Assembly: GCA_913061125.1 (NCBI GenBank)
Contig: CAJXUB010000006.1
Coordinates: 1 to 64,000, forward strand
Length of the DNA stretch: 64,000 nucleotides
Source of the DNA: an uncultured Flavobacteriaceae bacterium
GTDB lineage: Bacteria > Bacteroidota > Bacteroidia > Flavobacteriales > Flavobacteriaceae
Reading direction: 5' to 3'
Every line of letters starts with the position of its first letter. The first letter of the stretch is position 1. The notes under the pieces are model-generated. The model saw only the letters and a list, made by a program, of their open reading frames with translations, ran no database searches and was not told the origin of the DNA. Positions 54,740 to 62,573 of this stretch are shown here, piece after piece. Position numbers and translations under genes: made by a program.

Positions 54740-55837
54740 ATGTTGGACGATTTACCAATTCGAAAAATTATTCATGTTGATATGGATGCTTTTTATGCTT
54801 CTGTTGAGCAACTGGACAACCCTCACCTTCGGGGTTTGCCTCTGGCGGTTGGCGGATCGAGCTTGCGTGGGGTAGTGAGCGCTGCAAGCTATGAAGCCAG
54901 ACCCTTTGGCGTTCGAAGTGCCATGTCTGGCGCACTTGCCAAGAGGCTTTGCCCTGATCTAGTATTCGTCAAACCGCGTTTTGATCGCTACAAAGAAATA
55001 TCAAACAAGATCCGAGCCATATTTTTAGAGTATTCCGATTTGGTGGAGCCGCTATCTCTCGATGAGGCCTTTATTGATGTGACTGAAAATAGAAAAGGAA
55101 TCCAAAGCGCAACATGGATTGCTAATGAAATTCGAAATCGAATAAAAACCGAAGTTGGACTGACTGCTTCTGCAGGAATTTCAATCAATAAATTTGTTGC
55201 TAAAGTGGCCAGTGATTACAACAAGCCCAATGGCCAAAAAACCGTACCGCCAGAAGCGGTTATTTCTTTTTTAGAAGATTTAGATATTCGAAAGTTTCAT
55301 GGTATTGGAAAAGTAACGTCCAAAAAAATGTATGATTTAGGCATTTTTAGCGGACGGGATTTAAAGTCCAAATCAAGGCCATTTCTTATCGAAAATTTTG
55401 GAAAGTCTGGAGCGTATTTTTACGACACAGTTCGAGGGATTCACCTTAGTCCAGTCAAACCAGATCGCATTCGAAAATCGCTATCTGCCGAAAGAACGTT
55501 TTCAAAAAATTTAACAAGTGAAGTTTTTTTAGTTGAACAATTAGACCAAGTGGCCCAAGAGGTTTCAAAGCGATTACAACGGGCAAAAATTGCTGGAAAA
55601 ACAATTACGTTAAAACTTAAATACAGCGACTTTACCTTACAAACTCGCAGCAAAACCGCACCTTATTTTATAAGCACTAAAGAAGTTATTTTAGAGCAAT
55701 CAAAGGACTTGTTATTCCAAGACCAACTTCAAGACTCTGTTCGCCTGGTGGGGATTTCGTTATCAAATCTAAATACAGAAAAAAGCCACCAAAATCCTCC
55801 AAAAGAGGTGGCGTTCCAATTGAAGTTTGAATTTTGA
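54740..55837 (+). CDS. dinB: DNA polymerase IV
   Basis: 365 residues. Y-family motifs: HVDMDAFYASVE at 12-23, the second Asp-Glu pair in LSLDEAFIDV and SAGISINKFVAKVASDYNKPNGQ. It is a translesion polymerase without proofreading. The C-terminal clamp-binding motif is not obvious (QLKFEF at the end may be it). A TTTC-20 nt-TAAATTTA promoter-like pair (54704-54734) precedes the ATG. It converges on pyk with a 7-nt gap. Confidence 0.95.
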   Translation: MLDDLPIRKIIHVDMDAFYASVEQLDNPHLRGLPLAVGGSSLRGVVSAASYEARPFGVRSAMSGALAKRLCPDLVFVKPRFDRYKEISNKIRAIFLEYSDLVEPLSLDEAFIDVTENRKGIQSATWIANEIRNRIKTEVGLTASAGISINKFVAKVASDYNKPNGQKTVPPEAVISFLEDLDIRKFHGIGKVTSKKMYDLGIFSGRDLKSKSRPFLIENFGKSGAYFYDTVRGIHLSPVKPDRIRKSLSAERTFSKNLTSEVFLVEQLDQVAQEVSKRLQRAKIAGKTITLKLKYSDFTLQTRSKTAPYFISTKEVILEQSKDLLFQDQLQDSVRLVGISLSNLNTEKSHQNPPKEVAFQLKFEF

Positions 55838-55844
55838 CTGTTGT

Positions 55845-57281
55845 CTAAGATTTCACTTCAGTTACTCGAAGCGTATTGACCATACCCTTGTCTTGGATCG
55901 GCATTGCCGCTAAGCTAATTACCATATCACCTTCTTCAAGATACCCTTTGTCCAAAGCCATTTTATTAACGTCTTCAACAGTTTCGTCTGTAGAGACAAA
56001 CTTGTCATAATAAAAGGCGCGTACCCCCCACAGTAAATTAAGCTGCGGGATAATTCGCTCATTTGAAGAGAAAACCAAAATGTGCGCTTGTGGCCGCCAG
56101 GCCGAAATTTGAAATGCAGTGTAACCACTGTTGGTTAGTGTGGCAATGCCACGGGCATTAATTTGATTGGCCATGTGGGCCGCATGATAACACACGGACT
56201 TGGTGATGTAGCGTTTGGTTTTAATGTGAGGGTGTTTTTGTGGCACATGAATCAGATCGGAGTTTTCCACAGATTTTATGATATCAGACACTTTCTTTAT
56301 AACCTCTACTGGGTATTGTCCAACGGAAGTTTCGCCAGAGAGCATAACGGCATCGGCGCCATCCATAACGGAATTGGCGACGTCATTAACCTCAGCTCGG
56401 GTTGGCGTAAGACTCTCAATCATAGACTCCATCATTTGTGTCGCAATAATGACTGGGATTCGTGCGCTTTTGGCTTTAAGAACTAATTTCTTTTGAATCA
56501 GTGGAACCTCGTGTGCTGGAATTTCAACACCAAGATCGCCACGAGCAACCATTAATCCATCGCAATAGGCCACAATTTTATCGATGTTTTCAACCGCTTC
56601 TGGTTTTTCAATTTTAGCAATAATGGGAATTTTATAGCTGCTGTTTTTTGAAATAATGGCTTCTAATTCCATTAAATCCTCGGGGTTTCTAACAAACGAT
56701 AGGGCAATCCAATCCACTTCTTGCTCAATAGCAAATAGTGCATCTTTTTTATCTTTTTCAGTTAGGGCCGGTTGAGAGATGTTTGTGTTGGGCAGGTTTA
56801 CCCCTTTTTTAGATTTTAGGGGCCCACCTTGGATGACTTTGGCTTTAACCTCGTCTTTTTTATTGGTAGAAATAACCTCAAAAATTAATTTTCCATCGTC
56901 CAGCAAAATGCGCTCACCTGGGTTTGTGTCTTGAGGGAATTGATCGTAGGTCATATAAACTCGATCTTTGGTGCCCTCAAAGCGTTCTCCTGTAACAAAT
57001 GTAAGTTCATCACCAGGAGCCACAACAACACCGTCCTCCATTACGCCAACCCGTAATTTTGGCCCCTGAAGATCGGCTAATATGGCTGCATTATAGCCGT
57101 GTTTTTTATTAATATCTCTGATATCCTTCACGCGTTGCTTGACATCGTTGTAATCCGCATGAGAGAAATTTATTCTAAATACATTTACTCCCGTAGCTAC
57201 CATTTTAAGCAGCATTTCTTTGGTAGAAACGGCGGGTCCAAGCGTGGCTACAATTTTGGTTTTTTTTCTTTTGTATGACAT
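55845..57281 (-). CDS. pyk: pyruvate kinase
   Basis: 478 residues. It begins KKTKIVATLGPA, with RINFSHADY and ILADLQGPKLRVG, and the active-site block IIAKIEKPEAVENIDKI...DGLMVARGDLGVEIP. It converts phosphoenolpyruvate and ADP to pyruvate and ATP, the last step of glycolysis. Its ATG overlaps the stop of the IPExxxVDY gene by one base (TAATG), so translation is coupled. Confidence 0.97.
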   Translation of the reverse strand: MSYKRKKTKIVATLGPAVSTKEMLLKMVATGVNVFRINFSHADYNDVKQRVKDIRDINKKHGYNAAILADLQGPKLRVGVMEDGVVVAPGDELTFVTGERFEGTKDRVYMTYDQFPQDTNPGERILLDDGKLIFEVISTNKKDEVKAKVIQGGPLKSKKGVNLPNTNISQPALTEKDKKDALFAIEQEVDWIALSFVRNPEDLMELEAIISKNSSYKIPIIAKIEKPEAVENIDKIVAYCDGLMVARGDLGVEIPAHEVPLIQKKLVLKAKSARIPVIIATQMMESMIESLTPTRAEVNDVANSVMDGADAVMLSGETSVGQYPVEVIKKVSDIIKSVENSDLIHVPQKHPHIKTKRYITKSVCYHAAHMANQINARGIATLTNSGYTAFQISAWRPQAHILVFSSNERIIPQLNLLWGVRAFYYDKFVSTDETVEDVNKMALDKGYLEEGDMVISLAAMPIQDKGMVNTLRVTEVKS

Positions 57282-57757
57282 TAGTTAAGTATTAAATAAT
57301 CCTTTGATTTTAGCGCCTTAACATCAATAGAGTATGTCATATGAATAAAAGGCACTTGGTTTAGTGTTTTGTTTATGAGATCGTTTGAAGGATATTCTCC
57401 AGAAATTTTTAGAAAGTAATCCACAGAGGCATATTCATTCAAAAGCGTGTAGGTGGTTGTGTTTTGTTCGGGGCGTTCTGAAAAAAGCCCTTGGCCTGGG
57501 GAGGTCACCTCAATATTACAACGGTTTTGTATTAAGTTCCACGTCGATCTTAAGGCGGTATTATTCCATTCAAACAAGGGAAATGAAAGCGGATAATCAG
57601 AAGTAAGTTCCAAATCCATTTTAGTGCGCTTGAGGCGTGTGTTTAAACACTGGTTGATGGTTTGAGCAATACGGTAACATTCCAAATCCGAGTGTATAGC
57701 AAAAAGCGTATAATCCGTATCTTCAAAGTCGTTTAGTGCTAGTTTGTGTATCGCCAT
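57281..57757 (-). CDS. IPExxxVDY-family protein
   Basis: 158 residues. The family motif appears as LLNEYASVDYFLKISG near 105-120, with the first part (IPE) changed to LNE. This family is confined to Bacteroidota as far as I know, sits next to rnc and pyk, and has no known function. No signal peptide or membrane segment is visible. Its stop overlaps the pyk start. A 120-nt gap separates it from rnc upstream, with a TATATTTA element that could be a promoter. Confidence 0.85.
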   Translation of the reverse strand: MAIHKLALNDFEDTDYTLFAIHSDLECYRIAQTINQCLNTRLKRTKMDLELTSDYPLSFPLFEWNNTALRSTWNLIQNRCNIEVTSPGQGLFSERPEQNTTTYTLLNEYASVDYFLKISGEYPSNDLINKTLNQVPFIHMTYSIDVKALKSKDYLILN

Positions 57758-57877
57758 GGTGCTATTTAGAATGTGTAAATATAGATATTATGGCGTAATT
57801 AGCCCTAAAAGAAAATCAGAGTTAAATAAAAATTAATACGAATATGATTTAAGCTGCACTAGCATGCTTGGATAAGT

Positions 57878-58612
57878 TTACCGTTCAATTTGATTCTGAA
57901 GTGCAAAAAACGCTCTTCTGCTGGCCTTTTCCTCGGCTTTTTTTCGGGAAGTCGCCCTGGCTTTCGCTACAATAGTGTTGTCAATTTTTAAATGAACAGC
58001 AATGTGTTTCGTCTTTTCAATTCCCGTATCATTTTCGTTGACAAAACGCAACGTTTTTTTCTTTTTTTGGCACCACTCAACAATCAAACTTTTATAACTT
58101 GTTATCTTACCCTCGAGCCTCTGAATGTCAACATGTGGCGTGATAATGCTTTTATCAATAAATTTTTCACACACTCTATAGCCCTTGTCCAAGAAAATGG
58201 CTCCGATAAGAGCTTCGAGCAAATTGCCGTGGGTGTTTTCGCTAAATTTAGAATAATCCAAATGGGTTTTCATGAACTCAATTAACCCGAAATCTTTGCC
58301 AATTTGATTTAAATACTCCCGACTGACAATTTTGGCTCTCATCTGTGTAAGGTATCCTTCGCTTGCCTCAGGAACAGCCATATACAAGTGTTTTGCAATT
58401 ACCACACCCAAAACCGCATCACCAACAAGCTCCAAACGTTCGTAGTTGAACGGGTTGCCAAACTCATCTTTCTCGCAAGCAGATCGATGGGTTAGAGCCC
58501 TTTCATAGAAATGAATGGTTTTTGGCTTAAACCCCAGAAGGGGTTCTAATTCGGCAATAAAAGGGTTGTTTTTGGATGAATTGGACTTGAATATGTTTTG
58601 AATGTAATTCAA
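57878..58612 (-). CDS. rnc: ribonuclease III
   Basis: 244 residues. The RNase III signature is NYERLELVGDAVLG with the acidic catalytic residues, a second acidic site is in GNLLEALIGAIFLDKG, and a C-terminal dsRNA-binding domain follows (TSYKSLIVEWCQKKKKT...KKAEEKASRRAFFAL). It cleaves double-stranded RNA in rRNA and mRNA processing. It starts 6 nt after fabF, so acpP-fabF-rnc is one operon. Confidence 0.96.
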   Translation of the reverse strand: MNYIQNIFKSNSSKNNPFIAELEPLLGFKPKTIHFYERALTHRSACEKDEFGNPFNYERLELVGDAVLGVVIAKHLYMAVPEASEGYLTQMRAKIVSREYLNQIGKDFGLIEFMKTHLDYSKFSENTHGNLLEALIGAIFLDKGYRVCEKFIDKSIITPHVDIQRLEGKITSYKSLIVEWCQKKKKTLRFVNENDTGIEKTKHIAVHLKIDNTIVAKARATSRKKAEEKASRRAFFALQNQIER

Positions 58613-58618
58613 AAGAAA

Positions 58619-59869
58619 TTAGTCTAACTTCTTAAAAACAACACAGGCATTATGGCCACCAAAGCCGAAGGTATTACTCATGGCCACTTTAACGTCTCTT
58701 TTTTGAGCTTTGTTTAAAGTGAGATTGAGTTCAGGATCAATATTCTCATCAGGGGTTGTGTGATTTATGGTCGGCGGTACGATACCGTGTTGCATGGAAA
58801 GGATTGAAGCGATGGCTTCAATAGCCCCAGCAGCACCCAACAGATGCCCTGTCATAGATTTGGTGGAGTTGATGTTGATGTTTTTGGCATGATCGCCAAA
58901 AACGCGTTTAATGGCTTTAAGCTCTGCAACATCGCCAAGCGGAGTTGAAGTCCCGTGCGTATTTATGGCATCGACGTCTTCTGGCTTTAGTCCGGCATTG
59001 TTCAAGCAATTCTCCATTACTGCGGTGACGCCAATTCCTTCTGGATGTGGTGCTGTCATGTGGTAGGCATCAGAAGACAATCCGCCACCAACGAGCTCTG
59101 CATAGATGTGAGCTCCGCGGGCTTTGGCGTGTTCATATTCCTCTAAAACGAGAGCACCAGCACCTTCTCCTAGAACAAACCCATCGCGGGTAGCGTCAAA
59201 TGGTCGAGATGCCGTTTCGGGGCTTTCATTTCGTGTGGACAGAGCGTGCATCGCATTAAATCCACCCATACCGGCTTCATTAACTGTGGCTTCACTTCCC
59301 CCCGTAATGATAACGTCACAATGTCCAAGACGAATGTAATTTAGTGCGTCAATAATGGCGTTTGCCGAAGAAGCGCATGCAGATACTGTGGTGTAATTTG
59401 GCCCCATAAATCCGTGTTTAATCGAGATGTTGCCAGGGGCAATGTCTGCAATCATTTTAGGAATAAAAAAGGGGTTGAATCTTGGGGTCCCGTTACCTTT
59501 AACAAAATTGGTAACTTCGGTTTGGAAGGTTTGTATTCCACCAATTCCTGCACCCCATATGACACCAACTCGAAATTTATTGATGGTGTCCAAATTTAGT
59601 TTGGCATCTATGATGGCCTCGTCAGAAGCCACCATAGCGTATTGCGCAAACCGATCTGTTTTTCGAGCTTCTTTGCGATCAAAGAAATCCGAAACGTCGT
59701 AATTTTTAAGTTCACAAGCAAATTTTGTTTTGAAATGTTCAGTATCAAAATAAGTTACAGACGCACAACCGCTCTGGCCTGCCACAAGGGCATTCCAATA
59801 GTCATCCTTTGTATTACCTATAGGGGTTAGAGCCCCCAGACCCGTAACAACAACTCGCTTAAGTTCCAT
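58619..59869 (-). CDS. fabF: beta-ketoacyl-ACP synthase II
   Basis: 416 residues. The thiolase-fold catalytic residues are Cys165 (VSACASSANAI), His in NTHGTSTPLGD and His in TGHLLGAAGAIE. It elongates acyl-ACP with malonyl-ACP in fatty acid synthesis. It follows acpP by 15 nt and precedes rnc by 6 nt. Confidence 0.97.
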   Translation of the reverse strand: MELKRVVVTGLGALTPIGNTKDDYWNALVAGQSGCASVTYFDTEHFKTKFACELKNYDVSDFFDRKEARKTDRFAQYAMVASDEAIIDAKLNLDTINKFRVGVIWGAGIGGIQTFQTEVTNFVKGNGTPRFNPFFIPKMIADIAPGNISIKHGFMGPNYTTVSACASSANAIIDALNYIRLGHCDVIITGGSEATVNEAGMGGFNAMHALSTRNESPETASRPFDATRDGFVLGEGAGALVLEEYEHAKARGAHIYAELVGGGLSSDAYHMTAPHPEGIGVTAVMENCLNNAGLKPEDVDAINTHGTSTPLGDVAELKAIKRVFGDHAKNININSTKSMTGHLLGAAGAIEAIASILSMQHGIVPPTINHTTPDENIDPELNLTLNKAQKRDVKVAMSNTFGFGGHNACVVFKKLD

Positions 59870-59884
59870 AAAAAATTGAAGGAA

Positions 59885-60118
59885 TTATTTTGCAGATTCT
59901 ATGTAAGAAATAGCCTGACCTACAGTTGCAATGTTTTCTGCTTGGTCGTCTGGGATTTGAATGTCAAATTCTTTTTCGAATTCCATAATCAATTCTACAG
60001 TATCTAAAGAATCTGCTCCAAGGTCATTGGTGAAGCTTGCTTCGGTTACTACTTCATTTTCATCAACGCCTAGTTTGTCAACGATAATCGCTTTTACTCT
60101 TGATGCAATGTCTGACAT
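59885..60118 (-). CDS. acpP: acyl carrier protein
   Basis: 77 residues from ATG 60118; an in-frame start at 60151 is rejected because it overlaps the likely -7 element. The phosphopantetheine site is Ser37 in [10 protein letters not shown]. The protein is small and strongly acidic. It carries growing acyl chains for FabF and other fatty acid enzymes. Confidence 0.97.
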   Translation of the reverse strand: MSDIASRVKAIIVDKLGVDENEVVTEASFTNDLGADSLDTVELIMEFEKEFDIQIPDDQAENIATVGQAISYIESAK

Positions 60119-60148
60119 AATATTTAGTTTTAAGTTTAAGTTAGGGTG

Positions 60149-60156
60149 CAAAAATA
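60149..60156 (-). promoter_or_regulatory. acpP-fabF-rnc -7 element
   Basis: TATTTTTG on the minus strand matches TAnnTTTG perfectly; initiation would be about 25 nt before the acpP ATG. The upstream -33 element is poor, so this is a tentative call. Confidence 0.45.
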
Positions 60157-60296
60157 AAAAACTTTATTGTAAAACATCTTTTTACACCAAAAATGTGTGG
60201 TTTCAATGCAACTTTAAGGAATTCTTTGTTCGTCATTTTGTTGTAATCAAAATATAATTCCTTTTTTTGTAATACGTTTTACTTTATGGAACTATT

Positions 60297-60869
60297 ATGA
60301 CACGAATTGCAATTTTTGCTTCTGGATCGGGTTCAAATGCTCAAAATATTGTTGAGTTTTTTAATCAAGATAACGTTGCAGAAGTGGTCCTTATTTTGAC
60401 CAACAACCCCAATGCTTTTGTTTTAAAACGAGCCGAATCTTTGGGTGTCGAGAGTCACGTATTCAACAAAGCCTCTTTTTTGGAAGAAAAAGGGGTGTTG
60501 CAAACGTTGGCGGATAATTCTATAGAGTGTATTGTACTGGCAGGATTTTTATGGAAATTCCCTAAACATATTTTAAACACTTTCAAAGGCCCCGTCGTAA
60601 ACATCCACCCGGCGCTATTACCAAAGTACGGCGGGAAAGGGATGTATGGCATGCATGTTCATCGGGCAGTTGTTGAAAACAAAGAAACTGAAACAGGCAT
60701 TACCATTCATCATGTTAATGAATTTTATGACGAAGGAGCCATCATTTTTCAGGCCAAATGTAAAGTCAGTGATTCTGATACACCAGAAATTGTGGCACAA
60801 AAGATTCATAATTTGGAAATGCAACATGTTCCAGAAGTCATTAAACAACTTTTAGTTGAGAATGTCTAA
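60297..60869 (+). CDS. purN: phosphoribosylglycinamide formyltransferase
   Basis: 190 residues. It begins RIAIFASGSGSNAQNI; the catalytic Asn/His region is VVNIHPALLPKYGGKGMYG and the later Asp region is TGITIHHVNEFYDEGAII. It transfers formyl from 10-formyl-tetrahydrofolate to GAR in purine synthesis. It is divergent from acpP and its end overlaps rnhA by 8 nt. Confidence 0.95.
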   Translation: MTRIAIFASGSGSNAQNIVEFFNQDNVAEVVLILTNNPNAFVLKRAESLGVESHVFNKASFLEEKGVLQTLADNSIECIVLAGFLWKFPKHILNTFKGPVVNIHPALLPKYGGKGMYGMHVHRAVVENKETETGITIHHVNEFYDEGAIIFQAKCKVSDSDTPEIVAQKIHNLEMQHVPEVIKQLLVENV

Positions 60870-61503
60870 AACAACGAAAAAATACTACACCGTCTGGCAC
60901 GGCCACCAACCGGGAGTTTATGAATCTTGGACTGAATGCCAATTGCAAATTAAAAATTTCCCCGGGGCGCAATACAAATCGTTTAGTTCGCGCGTACGTG
61001 CTGAGACCGCCTTTGAGGGAATTTATGAGGATTATATCACCACATCCAAACGCCCCAAAACACCACCTGCACCCCAATCATCGTACTTTTCCAATCCCCC
61101 TAATTTACACTCCATTGCAGTGGATGCGGCATCCAGTGGAAACCCCGGGGTGGTGGAGTACAGAGGCGTGGATACTCAAACGAAAAAAGTGTTGTTTCAT
61201 AAAGGTCCTTTTCAAATGGGAACCAATAATGTTGGAGAGTTTTTGGCCATTGTCCACGGATTAGCTTTTCTGACCAAACAGCAAAGTGACAGAGTTCTCT
61301 ACACCGATTCCAAAACCGCCATGGGATGGGTCAATAAAAAAAAGTGCAATACCAAACTCAAACAAACGCAAAAAAATGCCCCTTTGTTTGAGCTGATTCG
61401 TCGTGCCGAAATATGGCTTCAAACCCAAACATATTCAACTGAAGTAAAAAAATGGGACACCAAGGCATGGGGTGAAATTCCTGCAGATTTTGGTCGAAAA
61501 TAA
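60862..61503 (+). CDS. rnhA: ribonuclease HI with N-terminal hybrid-binding domain
   Basis: 213 residues from ATG 60862 (a TTG 6 nt upstream is also possible). The N-terminal 45 or so (KYYTVWHGHQPGVYESWTEC...) are the hybrid-binding domain seen in eukaryotic-type RNase H1. The catalytic domain follows, with Asp in AVDAASSGNPG, Glu in NNVGEFLAIVHGL, Asp in LYTDSKTAMGWV and a C-terminal Asp in KKWDTKAWGEI. It removes RNA from RNA-DNA hybrids. It overlaps purN by 8 nt, so it is cotranscribed. Confidence 0.92.
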   Translation: MSKTTKKYYTVWHGHQPGVYESWTECQLQIKNFPGAQYKSFSSRVRAETAFEGIYEDYITTSKRPKTPPAPQSSYFSNPPNLHSIAVDAASSGNPGVVEYRGVDTQTKKVLFHKGPFQMGTNNVGEFLAIVHGLAFLTKQQSDRVLYTDSKTAMGWVNKKKCNTKLKQTQKNAPLFELIRRAEIWLQTQTYSTEVKKWDTKAWGEIPADFGRK

Positions 61504-61527
61504 CCCCAATTATAGTTTTACAATTAG

Positions 61528-61558
61528 TTTTATTAACCCTAAAATTTATGTAAATTTG
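61528..61558 (+). promoter_or_regulatory. promoter of the PfkB kinase gene
   Basis: TAAATTTG (61551-61558) is a perfect -7 element, with TTTT (61528-61531) 19 nt upstream. Initiation near 61565 gives a leader of about 13 nt before the ATG at 61578. Confidence 0.55.
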
Positions 61559-61577
61559 TGCCATAATTTATCTGTTT

Positions 61578-62507
61578 ATGAGCAAGTTATTAATTGTTGG
61601 CACCGTGGCCTTTGATGCTATTGAAACCCCTTTCGGAAAAACAGATAAAATTTTGGGCGGTTCAGCACCTTTTATTGCACTTTCTGCCTCAAAACTGGGG
61701 GTAGATAGCGCCATTGTTTCTATTGTTGGGGGAGATTTCCCTGAAGATCACCTGGCTTTGTTTGAAGAAAACAACATCAACATCTCAGCTATTGAAGTGA
61801 TTCCCGACGAAAAGACGTTTTTTTGGAGCGGCCGTTACCACAACGACATGAACACCCGCGACACCATTACAACGGATTTAAATGTTCTGACAAAATTTAA
61901 CCCAATAGTACCTAAGGAATTCCAAGAGGCCTCTGTGGTCGTTTTAGGAAATTTATCCCCTGGCGATCAATCTAAAGTTATCGATCAGATGACCAATAAC
62001 AGCGCGTTAATCATTCTTGACACGATGAATTATTGGATGAACAACACCCTGGACGAGTTGCTGAGAGTCCTTAAGCGTGTTGATGTCATTACAATTAATG
62101 ATGAAGAAGCTAGACAACTAACAGGCGAAAGCTCTTTAGTGGTTGCTGCTCGAAAGATTCATGAAATGGGGCCTGAATTTGTGGTGATCAAAAAAGGAGA
62201 ACACGGTGCTTTGCTATTTAACGACAAGAATGTGTTTTTTGCACCAGCTCTGCCCCTGGAAGAGGTGTTTGATCCTACAGGTGCTGGGGATACTTTTGCG
62301 GGAGGATTTGCAGGATATTTAACCAAAACAAATGATTTTTCTTTTGAAAATATGAAAAGAGCTGTTGTGTACGGCTCAGCCATGGCTTCTTTTTGTGTGG
62401 AAAAATTTGGCCCCGAGCGAATGCTAAACTTGAATTCAAAAGAATTATTCAATCGACTGCAAGCGTTTAAGACTTTAACCCAATTCGAAATTGAACTAAC
62501 CTCTTAG
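61578..62507 (+). CDS. PfkB-family carbohydrate/nucleoside kinase
   Basis: 309 residues, ribokinase fold. It has an N-terminal GTVAFDAIETPFG, the substrate region KILGGSAPFIALSASKLG and the C-terminal catalytic motif DPTGAGDTFAGGFAGYL with Asp as base. The substrate (sugar, nucleoside or other) cannot be assigned. It is followed 66 nt later by a PurF-like gene with its own promoter inside the kinase's last codons. This pair recurs in Bacteroidota, suggesting linked function in purine or nucleoside metabolism. Confidence 0.9.
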   Translation: MSKLLIVGTVAFDAIETPFGKTDKILGGSAPFIALSASKLGVDSAIVSIVGGDFPEDHLALFEENNINISAIEVIPDEKTFFWSGRYHNDMNTRDTITTDLNVLTKFNPIVPKEFQEASVVVLGNLSPGDQSKVIDQMTNNSALIILDTMNYWMNNTLDELLRVLKRVDVITINDEEARQLTGESSLVVAARKIHEMGPEFVVIKKGEHGALLFNDKNVFFAPALPLEEVFDPTGAGDTFAGGFAGYLTKTNDFSFENMKRAVVYGSAMASFCVEKFGPERMLNLNSKELFNRLQAFKTLTQFEIELTS

Positions 62508-62521
62508 AAACTTTAATTTTG
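62491..62521 (+). promoter_or_regulatory. promoter of the PurF-like gene
   Basis: TTG (62491-62493), a 20-nt spacer and TAATTTTG (62514-62521) match the consensus very well. The promoter begins inside the last codons of the PfkB kinase gene and would start transcription near 62528, about 46 nt before the ATG at 62574. Confidence 0.65.
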
Positions 62522-62573
62522 GACGATCCAAATGGCATTTATATAGTAACCACCACACAATACCACCTCACCG

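Noticed and set aside
55745-55820. GCCACC/GGTGGC hairpin near the end of dinB
   Set aside because: It lies inside the coding region and has no T run, so it is not a convincing terminator.
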